A program made the position numbers and the translations under genes. From assembly GCA_003231035.1 (NCBI GenBank), contig QIHU01000271.1, positions 1-6,635 on the forward strand: 6,635 nt of DNA, given 5' to 3'. Shown here in pieces: positions 1 to 5,759 of this stretch; position 1 is the stretch's first letter, and the number at the start of each line of letters is the position of its first letter. The notes under the pieces are model-generated. The model ran no database searches and was not told where the DNA came from. It saw only the letters and a list, made by a program, of their open reading frames with translations. Origin of the DNA: Acidobacteriota bacterium. Lineage in GTDB: Bacteria > Acidobacteriota > Thermoanaerobaculia > Multivoradales > SZUA-115.

Positions 1-902
1 ACGTAGAAGTGGACTGAGGGCACGCCCTTGGCGAGAAGTTCTTCGACTTGCTGCAAGGCCCATTCGGCTCCGGCGTCGGTGACATGGCCGGTCTTGGCGG
101 TGCGGATCTCTTGTTCCAGGGCGTGGGGGATCTCACAGTTGAAGACCCTGGGGAGGGTGGCGAGTTGCTTCTTGCTGGTGATGATCTTCAGCCCCGGAAT
201 GATCGGTACCTCGACACCGGCTTGGCGACACAGCTCTAGGTACTGGAAGTAGTACTCGTTGTTGAAGAACATCTGGGTAACGATGTAGTCGGCGCCGGCC
301 GCGACCTTGCGCTTGGCGTTGGCCACCTCGGCCTGCATGTTGGGGCACTCGTTGTGGCGCTCCGGGTAGCCGCCGACACCGATACAGAAGGCCATCGGCT
401 CGGCGTTGAGCAGATCTTCTTCGAGATAGTGGCCCTCGCCCACTTGGGCAATCTGGTGCACTAAGTCCGAGGCATAGGTATTGGCGCTGCGCCCTTCCTT
501 GAGCGGTTTGCGGTAGCCGCTGTCATCGCCGCGCACCGCTAGGACGTTGTCGATCCCGAGGTAGTTAAGCTCGATCAGGAAGTCTTCGGTCTCCTCGCGG
601 GCGAAGCCGTGGCAGAGGATGTGGGGTACCGCGTCGACATTGTATTTGTTCTGAATCAGCGCGCAGACACCCAGCGTGCCGGGCCGCTTGCGCTTGATCC
701 GCCGCTGGATGGTGCCGCCAGGGCTCTCGTCGTAGACCACCTCGGCCGCGTGGCTGGTGATGTCGATGAACGGCGGGTGGTAAGGCATCAGGTCATCGAT
801 CAGCTGCAATAGATGGCTGATATTGCCGCCGCGCAGAGGCGGGATGATCTCAAAGCTGATCAGGGGTTCCGAAGCCCTCTCCAGGTGCTCTGTGACTTTC
901 AT
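1..902 (-). CDS. metF: 5,10-methylenetetrahydrofolate reductase (MetF), C-terminus cut by window edge
   Basis: This cytoplasmic FAD enzyme reduces 5,10-methylene-THF to 5-methyl-THF, the methyl donor for methionine synthesis. The minus strand reads open from ATG at 902 to the window edge, giving 300 residues. It begins MKVTEHLERASEPLISFEII; E18 in the SFE-x-x-PP motif matches E. coli MetF E28. R124-G125-D126 matches the LRGD motif (E. coli D120). A YASDLV segment follows, then a GGYPERH segment equivalent to E. coli AAYPEVH, and VTQMFF, whose Q210 matches E. coli Q183. The last visible residues, GVPSVHFYV, match the family's C-terminal HFY motif, so only about 15-20 residues should be missing. 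From memory, the segment around residues 55-85 and the NKYNVD and GIDNVLAVRGD stretches look more like Bacteroidetes/Acidobacteria MetF than the E. coli form. A Shine-Dalgarno sequence 10 nt upstream supports the start. The gene diverges from its right-hand neighbour. Identity is secure; the lineage remark is inference. Confidence 0.95.
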   Translation of the reverse strand, partial: MKVTEHLERASEPLISFEIIPPLRGGNISHLLQLIDDLMPYHPPFIDITSHAAEVVYDESPGGTIQRRIKRKRPGTLGVCALIQNKYNVDAVPHILCHGFAREETEDFLIELNYLGIDNVLAVRGDDSGYRKPLKEGRSANTYASDLVHQIAQVGEGHYLEEDLLNAEPMAFCIGVGGYPERHNECPNMQAEVANAKRKVAAGADYIVTQMFFNNEYYFQYLELCRQAGVEVPIIPGLKIITSKKQLATLPRVFNCEIPHALEQEIRTAKTGHVTDAGAEWALQQVEELLAKGVPSVHFY

Positions 903-912
903 TCTCGCTCGA

Positions 913-920
913 CTCCCTCT
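913..920 (-). promoter_or_regulatory. Ribosome binding site of metF
   Basis: On the minus strand this reads AGAGGGAG and ends 10 nt before the ATG at 902. It is purine-rich and complementary to the 16S anti-Shine-Dalgarno sequence, and it supports the chosen metF start. I see no convincing -35/-10 pair for metF further upstream on this strand. Confidence 0.6.
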
Positions 921-944
921 TTCGCCCGTGCCCAGTCCGCGGTT

Positions 945-958
945 CGGCTCGCAAGCCG
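945..958 (-). promoter_or_regulatory. Small perfect hairpin in the metF leader region
   Basis: The arms CGGCT and AGCCG form a perfect 5-bp stem with a 4-nt loop. Read on the metF strand the loop is UGCG, a UNCG-type tetraloop, which is unusually stable in RNA. It lies 43 nt upstream of the metF start codon, so it could be part of the 5' leader if transcription starts upstream of it. It does not match the SAM or SAH riboswitch consensus as far as I can see by eye. A chance stem is quite possible in such GC-rich DNA. Confidence 0.2.
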
Positions 959-971
959 TGTGCGGGGTAGC

Positions 972-1000
972 TTGACACGGGAAAGGGCCAACCGCATAGC
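972..1000 (+). promoter_or_regulatory. Candidate sigma-70-type promoter for the sugar transferase gene
   Basis: A perfect TTGACA box at 972-977 is followed, after a 17-bp spacer, by CATAGC at 995-1000, which matches the -10 consensus at only three of six positions. The predicted start of transcription is near 1007, leaving a leader of about 30 nt before the GTG at 1036. The optimal -35 and correct spacing are directly visible; the poor -10 makes this a candidate only. Confidence 0.4.
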
Positions 1001-1020
1001 GCCCAATCACCGCTGGGCGC
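999..1020. repeat. Inverted repeat between promoter and GTG start
   Basis: GCGCCCA at 999-1005 and TGGGCGC at 1014-1020 are perfect reverse complements, forming a 7-bp stem around an 8-nt loop. The left arm touches the candidate -10 box and the predicted transcription start falls in the loop. The right arm ends 15 nt before the GTG. This is a good position for an operator, and alternatively it could limit translation as RNA structure. There is no T-tract after it, so it is not an intrinsic terminator. The symmetry is seen; any function is inference. Confidence 0.4.
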
Positions 1021-1035
1021 GGTAAAGTCCGCCTC

Positions 1036-2436
1036 GTGAGTCGTTTCAGTTCGACCCCGGCCACTTGGCGACTGCTGCGCCTGTGCGGCGATGCCGCTGC
1101 TACGGTGGGGGCGTTCTATGGTGCCTTCTTGGTGCGCATCCATCTCGACATCCCGTTTACCCAGTTCCAATTGCCGGCGCGGCGCATCCGCTTTTTCGCC
1201 AGCGAGTGGTGGTTGGTACTCGCCGGGTTACTGGCAACGCTCTATTTTTTTGGCTTCTACGACTCGCCAAGGCGAGCCAGCCATGTGGAGCGCAGCCGGC
1301 GGCTGGCCGCCGCCATCACCACGCTGGTGCTGATCCTCGCCGGGTACTACTTCTTGTCGGAGCGCCAGTTTCCGCGCTCCGTCCTGCTGATCTTCATCGT
1401 CCTCAGCTATCCCCTGTTGCTCGGCTGGCGGGCTCTGATGGATCGCTTTTACCACCCTCCCAGGCGGCGAGTGGCCTTGATCGGATGTGGTCAGGCGGCG
1501 GTGGAACTCGCCACTAAGATCGGTCAAGAAGAGCGTCCCGACGTCTGCGTCGAAGGCTGGGTGCCCGCCCCGCTAGACACTCCGCCAGGGATGGATCCTC
1601 ACCCTGCGCTCGGCCCTTGCTTGGGAACGGTGGAGCAACTGCCGGACTTGCTGGCCGGTGGCCACATCGACGACATCATCTTCGCCACCGAGATCCAGCA
1701 GTGGCAAACGCAGCTCCTGGACCGCCTCTCGCAGCAGAGCGGATCGCGCGCCAACGTCTTGCTGCTGCCCGGCCCGCTGGAGAGCTTGATCGGACGCATG
1801 CGCTACCGCTGGGTGGACGACATGCCGCTGATCGAGGTGGTTCGACAGTCAGAGTGGCGGGTGCGAAGACCGTTCAAGCGCTTGCTCGATCTTTTGGCTG
1901 GCACCTGTTTGCTGTTGCTCAGCTCACCGCTGCTGGCGCTGTGCGCCGTCGCCGTCCGCTGCAGTGGCAATGGGCCAATCCTCTACCGACAAACGCGCAT
2001 CGGTCGGGGTGGTATCCCCTTTGTTCTGTGGAAGTTCCGAACCATGCTACCCGACGCCGAGGAGGGTAGCGGTGAGATGCTCGCGACGCCCGATGACCCG
2101 CGTTTGACGCGCATCGGCGCCATCCTGCGGCGCTACCGGTTGGACGAGCTACCCCAGCTGGCCAACGTCCTGCGGGGCACCATGAGCCTGGTCGGCCCCC
2201 GCCCGGAACGCCCCGGCTTCGTCGAACGCTACCGCCAAGAAATCCCCGGCTACTCCGAACGGTTCTCGGTCCAGCCCGGTCTCACCGGCCTGGCACAGGT
2301 GCACGGCGACTACCATTCGACCGCCAGCAACAAGCTGCGCTACGATCTCGCCTACATCGCCAACTGGAGCCCGTGGCTAGACTTGGCGATCCTCTTGCGC
2401 ACGATTAAGATCGTCCTCACCTCGCGCGGTGTGTAG
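1036..2436 (+). CDS. Polyprenyl glycosylphosphotransferase (WbaP/EpsE-type initiating sugar-phosphate transferase)
   Basis: This inner-membrane enzyme probably transfers a sugar-1-phosphate from a nucleotide sugar to undecaprenyl phosphate, the first step of exopolysaccharide or O-antigen-type assembly. The 466 residues have the standard family layout. Four N-terminal membrane segments lie at about 16-35, 58-75, 91-107 and 115-131. A Rossmann-like domain begins at about 143 with RRRVALIGCGQAAVE. The catalytic sugar transferase domain begins near 278, with a membrane-associated helix (about 282-306). It contains WKFRTM (332-337), LDELPQL (369-375), MSLVGPRPE (383-391) and PGLTGLAQV (414-422). 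D370-E371 correspond to the catalytic Asp-Glu pair characterised in PglC. The start is GTG: an in-frame TAG lies at 997-999 and the next Met is residue 135. No clear Shine-Dalgarno precedes it. The sugar specificity cannot be read from sequence. No flippase, polymerase or glycosyltransferase gene adjoins it here, so it may be an orphan initiator. Confidence 0.93.
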   Translation: MSRFSSTPATWRLLRLCGDAAATVGAFYGAFLVRIHLDIPFTQFQLPARRIRFFASEWWLVLAGLLATLYFFGFYDSPRRASHVERSRRLAAAITTLVLILAGYYFLSERQFPRSVLLIFIVLSYPLLLGWRALMDRFYHPPRRRVALIGCGQAAVELATKIGQEERPDVCVEGWVPAPLDTPPGMDPHPALGPCLGTVEQLPDLLAGGHIDDIIFATEIQQWQTQLLDRLSQQSGSRANVLLLPGPLESLIGRMRYRWVDDMPLIEVVRQSEWRVRRPFKRLLDLLAGTCLLLLSSPLLALCAVAVRCSGNGPILYRQTRIGRGGIPFVLWKFRTMLPDAEEGSGEMLATPDDPRLTRIGAILRRYRLDELPQLANVLRGTMSLVGPRPERPGFVERYRQEIPGYSERFSVQPGLTGLAQVHGDYHSTASNKLRYDLAYIANWSPWLDLAILLRTIKIVLTSRGV

Positions 2437-2480
2437 CCTTCATCGCCGCCGCGATTAACCGTGACCTTGCTCGTCAGTTT

Positions 2481-2520
2481 CTACTACAGCTGTCAGTAGT
2501 CTACAATCAGCAGTCTGAAG
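2481..2520 (+). promoter_or_regulatory. Intergenic AT-richer patch with a candidate -10 box and small repeats
   Basis: The spacer 2437-2624 lies between the sugar transferase stop and the amidohydrolase start. TACAAT at 2502-2507 matches the -10 consensus at five of six positions, but there is no good -35 box 16-18 bp upstream. An imperfect hairpin at 2481-2499 pairs CTACT with AGTAG, with ACAGCTGT between them and one bulged C. Two adjacent 14-nt units at 2493-2506 and 2507-2520 match at 10 of 14 positions. A start near 2514 would give a leader of about 110 nt for the amidohydrolase pair. I see no intrinsic terminator (no GC stem followed by a T-run) after the sugar transferase gene, so read-through is possible. 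Confidence 0.3.
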
Positions 2521-2613
2521 CAGTCCTCCTTCAACAATGACACGCGGTCGCTCTACCTTCTCGGTGGGACCCTGCCTACCCATGGGATCGGTGAGTGGCG
2601 CGGGCGACAGATT

Positions 2614-2617
2614 GGAG
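2614..2617 (+). promoter_or_regulatory. Shine-Dalgarno that decides the amidohydrolase start
   Basis: GGAG sits 7 nt before the ATG at 2625. An in-frame GTG at 2595 would add 10 residues, but it has no comparable site and would place polar residues ahead of the signal peptide. ATG at 2625 is therefore preferred. Confidence 0.6.
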
Positions 2618-2624
2618 CCGAACC

Positions 2625-5600
2625 ATGCCTTCTTCGTCTCTCCACTCCCTTCCACCTGGCCAAACGTCGCGCGGCTGGTTACTCGCCACTCTTCTCGCCG
2701 TTCTTGTCCCCGGTCTACCGGCTTTAGCGGAGCGACCCGATCCGCCGCCCTTCTATGCCATCGAGCATGTGCGAGTCATGGTCGGCAACGGCCAAACGTT
2801 GGAAGATGTCACCGTCCTGCTGGCCGACGGCCTGATTGAGGCGGTGGGATCTCGGGTCAAGATCCCCGGCGATGCCTGGGTGATCGATGGCGAAGGGCTG
2901 ACCCTCTACCCCGGTTTGATCGACGGCTTGACCACCCTCGGGCAGAAACAGGAAGAAGAAGAGGACCGAGGCGAAGGCGGCAGAGGTGGCGGCGGCGGTC
3001 GCCGCGGGACCTCGAGCGGTCCGACGATCCGCGGCCCCCAGGATCGCCCCAAGACCACCCCTTGGGCCAGCGCCGCCGATGAGCAGGCTGAAGACGGCCG
3101 GATCGAAAAGTGGCGCAAGGCGGGCTTCACGGCGGCCTTGACGGCACCGGGAGACGGTATCTTCGCCGGCCAGGCGGCCTTGATCGGCCTGGGCACCGAG
3201 GAGCCGAAGCAGAGGGTTTTGGCGACTCCCGTGGCGCAAAAAATTGCCTTCGAAACCGGCGGTTTCCGCGCCTACCCCGGCTCGCTGATGGGGGTGATCT
3301 CCTACGTCAAACAGCTCTTCTCGGATCAGCGCCACTACACCCAGAGCAAGGCTCTCTACGCGACTTCGCCGCGCGGCCGTGAGCGACCTAGCTATGACCG
3401 GGCGCTCGAGCCCCTCGAAGAGGCCATCGAGTCCAATCTGGCTTTCCTGATGCCCGGCCACCTCGGCCGCGAGATCGACCGCGTGCTGGCGATCAGCGAT
3501 GAGTATGACTTCAGGGCGATCCTCTACGGAGGCCAAGGGGCCTACACCCGCGTCGCACAGCTGCGCGATGCTGGCACCGCCGTCTTGATCAGCCTCAAGT
3601 GGCCGGAAGAAAAGAAGGACCGCGACCCGGATGCGGACACCCCCTTTCGCACCCTCTACCACCGCCGCATGGCACCAACCACGCCCAAGGCACTGGCCGA
3701 CGCCGGAGTGCCCTTCGCCTTTTCCTCGGACGGCCTCTCGAGCCCCTCGCGGATCTTCGCCGGCCTGCGCCAGGCGATCGAGGCCGGTTTGAGCGACGAG
3801 CAGGCCCTCTATGCGTTGAGCGCCGGTGCCGCCGAGATCTTCGGTGTCGCCGACCGGCTGGGGACGATTGAGGAAGGCAAGATCGCCAACCTCGTCCTCG
3901 CCAGTGCCCCACCTTGGGCCGAGGAGACCACGATCGAGGCGGTCTTCGTCGGCGGTCGGCGCTACACCGAACCCAAGGACGACACCCCGACCGAGGAGCC
4001 GGGGTCGGATGTCTCGGGCAAGTGGACGCTCAATCTAGAAACCCCGCGCGGCAGCCGCGAAATGACCGTCGAGATCGAGATGGCCCAAGACGGCAAGGTG
4101 AGCGGCGAGCTGACCAGCACGCGCGGCACGCGCACCCTCGAAGAAGGGCGGATGAGCGGCGATTCGCTACGCTTCAAGACCAGCCAATCGATGGGCGGAC
4201 GGACGATGACCGCCTCCTACTCCCTGAGCATCGACGGCGAGGCCGCCAGCGGCTCGATGAGCGCCGGCCCGATGGTGATGGATCTGACCGGAGAACGCAC
4301 CGCGCGCGCCGACGACAAGTCGGGCGACGAGGCGGGGGAAGAGTCCGAGGAGCCCACCGTTTCGCTCGCCGAAATGGAGGAGGCGATGGCCTTGTACCAG
4401 GGGCCCGCCGCCAGTATGGGCACTTTCGCGATCACCAACGCCACGGTCTACACCGTCTCGGGGGCGACGATTGAAGACGGCACGGTGGTGGTGAAGGACG
4501 GCAAGATCCATGCGGTGGGTACGAACGTGCGCATCCCGCGCGGGGCCACGGTGATCGACGCCGAAGGGGGATCGCTGATCCCCGGTATCCTCGACGCCCA
4601 CTCGCACATCGCCGGGGAGGGCGGTCTCAACGAGGCCACGGTGACGGTCTCCGCCATGGTCGGCGTCGGCGATGTGATCAACCCGGACGACATCGCCATC
4701 TACCGGGCGTTGGCCGGCGGCGTGACCACGATCAACATCCTCCATGGCAGCTCCAACCCGATCGGCGGCAAGAACGCCATCATCAAACTGCGTTGGGGCC
4801 AAGACGCCGACGGCCTGCTCTTTGAAGGAGCGCCCGCGGGGATCAAGTTCGCCCTCGGCGAGAACCCGAAACGGTCGAACTTCCGCCCCCCTGGCTCCAC
4901 CCAGCGCTACCCGGGCACTCGCCTGGGCGTGATGGACGTCATTCGCCAGGCCTTCACCGAAGCCCGCACCTATCAACAACACTGGCGCGACTACGAGCGA
5001 GCGCGCAAGGCCGGTGAGAACCCGTTACCGCCCCGGCGCGACTTCAAGCTCGACGCGCTAGTCGAGATCCTCGAAGGTGAGCGGCTGGTGCACTCGCACT
5101 GCTACCGCGCCGACGAGATCCTGCAACTCCTGCGCTTGGCCGAAGAGTTCGGTTTCAAAATCGCCACCCTCCAGCACGTTCTCGAAGGGTACAAGGTCGC
5201 CGACGAGATCGCCGCCCACGGCGCCGGTGCCTCGACCTTCTCCGATTGGTGGGGCTACAAGATGGAAGCCTACGATGCGATCCCGCACAACGCCGCCCTG
5301 ATGACCGAACGCGGCGTGGTGGTTTCGATCAACTCGGACAGCGGCGAAGAGATGCGTCACCTCAACCAAGAGGCAGCCAAGGCGATGAAGTGGGGCGGCC
5401 TAGGCGAGATCGAGGCGCTCAAGTTGGTGACCTTGAACCCGGCGATCCAGCTCGGTATCGACGACCGCGTCGGTTCGATCGAGGTGGGCAAAGATGCCGA
5501 CTTGGTCCTCTACGACGGCCATCCGTTGTCGATGTTCTCGGTCGTCGACAAAACCTTCATCGACGGTGATCTCTATTTCGACCGCGCCATCGACCGCCAG

Positions 5601-5759
5601 CGTCAGGCCAAGGTCGACGAGCTCAAGGAACGTATCTTGGGCGACGATGAGGATGAGGACGATGACGACGGAGAAGCCAGTGGCGACGAGGCGCCGGAGA
5701 GCCCAACGCGGGTGATCTGGCAAGAAGAGACAACCTATAGCTGCCGGGAGGTGCACTAA
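2625..5759 (+). CDS. Exported two-domain amidohydrolase (degenerate N-terminal domain, intact C-terminal domain)
   Basis: This is a 1044-residue protein of the imidazolonepropionase-like amidohydrolase superfamily. A signal peptide is visible: R16, a hydrophobic core 18-33, and likely cleavage after A33-L34-A35. Domain 1 (about 41-447) has the flanking beta-sandwich segments and the barrel, but PGLID-G-L-T-T (96-104) replaces the His-x-His site: L102 and T104 sit where the histidines should be. It keeps an SSDG motif (D369). A Gly/Arg-rich stretch lies at about 118-135. A small beta-rich domain (about 464-560, starting SGKWTLNLE) follows, then an acidic linker. Domain 2 (about 600-990) looks catalytic: H659-S-H661, K741 in GIKFALGENPK (possible carboxylated lysine), H823/H825, H851 and D905 in NSDSGEE are the expected metal ligands. 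The tail carries an Asp/Glu run at 1007-1015. The likely activity is metal-dependent hydrolysis of an amide, cyclic amide or dipeptide-like substrate outside the cytoplasm; the substrate is unknown. The stop overlaps the next gene's start. Confidence 0.88.
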   Translation: MPSSSLHSLPPGQTSRGWLLATLLAVLVPGLPALAERPDPPPFYAIEHVRVMVGNGQTLEDVTVLLADGLIEAVGSRVKIPGDAWVIDGEGLTLYPGLIDGLTTLGQKQEEEEDRGEGGRGGGGGRRGTSSGPTIRGPQDRPKTTPWASAADEQAEDGRIEKWRKAGFTAALTAPGDGIFAGQAALIGLGTEEPKQRVLATPVAQKIAFETGGFRAYPGSLMGVISYVKQLFSDQRHYTQSKALYATSPRGRERPSYDRALEPLEEAIESNLAFLMPGHLGREIDRVLAISDEYDFRAILYGGQGAYTRVAQLRDAGTAVLISLKWPEEKKDRDPDADTPFRTLYHRRMAPTTPKALADAGVPFAFSSDGLSSPSRIFAGLRQAIEAGLSDEQALYALSAGAAEIFGVADRLGTIEEGKIANLVLASAPPWAEETTIEAVFVGGRRYTEPKDDTPTEEPGSDVSGKWTLNLETPRGSREMTVEIEMAQDGKVSGELTSTRGTRTLEEGRMSGDSLRFKTSQSMGGRTMTASYSLSIDGEAASGSMSAGPMVMDLTGERTARADDKSGDEAGEESEEPTVSLAEMEEAMALYQGPAASMGTFAITNATVYTVSGATIEDGTVVVKDGKIHAVGTNVRIPRGATVIDAEGGSLIPGILDAHSHIAGEGGLNEATVTVSAMVGVGDVINPDDIAIYRALAGGVTTINILHGSSNPIGGKNAIIKLRWGQDADGLLFEGAPAGIKFALGENPKRSNFRPPGSTQRYPGTRLGVMDVIRQAFTEARTYQQHWRDYERARKAGENPLPPRRDFKLDALVEILEGERLVHSHCYRADEILQLLRLAEEFGFKIATLQHVLEGYKVADEIAAHGAGASTFSDWWGYKMEAYDAIPHNAALMTERGVVVSINSDSGEEMRHLNQEAAKAMKWGGLGEIEALKLVTLNPAIQLGIDDRVGSIEVGKDADLVLYDGHPLSMFSVVDKTFIDGDLYFDRAIDRQRQAKVDELKERILGDDEDEDDDDGEASGDEAPESPTRVIWQEETTYSCREVH
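5746..5753 (+). promoter_or_regulatory. Strong Shine-Dalgarno inside the end of the upstream gene
   Basis: GGGAGGTG lies within the last codons of the two-domain amidohydrolase. Its GGAGG core ends 7 nt before the ATG at 5759. With the shared base of TAATG, this indicates translational coupling and an operon of the two amidohydrolase genes. Confidence 0.75.

Noticed and set aside
903..1000. SAM- or SAH-type riboswitch ahead of metF
   Set aside because: The leader is short and I could not find the conserved core elements of those classes by eye; only a single small hairpin is seen.
850..1170. Minus-strand frame spanning the divergent spacer
   Set aside because: It overlaps both the metF start and the sugar transferase start in other frames and its protein is low-complexity and polar.
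2595..2624. Earlier GTG start for the two-domain amidohydrolase, adding 10 residues
   Set aside because: The ATG at 2625 has a GGAG 7 nt upstream and gives a well-formed signal peptide; the GTG has no comparable ribosome binding site.
2437..2624. Intrinsic terminator after the sugar transferase gene
   Set aside because: No GC-rich stem followed by a run of T is present; the only stems are imperfect and lack a T-tract.
2724..3662. Long minus-strand open frame of 312 codons opposite the amidohydrolase
   Set aside because: It is antisense to a clearly recognised gene, its translation shows no family motif, and long antisense frames are common in GC-rich genes.
4167..4982. Minus-strand open frame of 271 codons
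   Set aside because: It is a shadow of the catalytic domain on the other strand, with His/Arg/Gly-rich composition and no recognisable domain.
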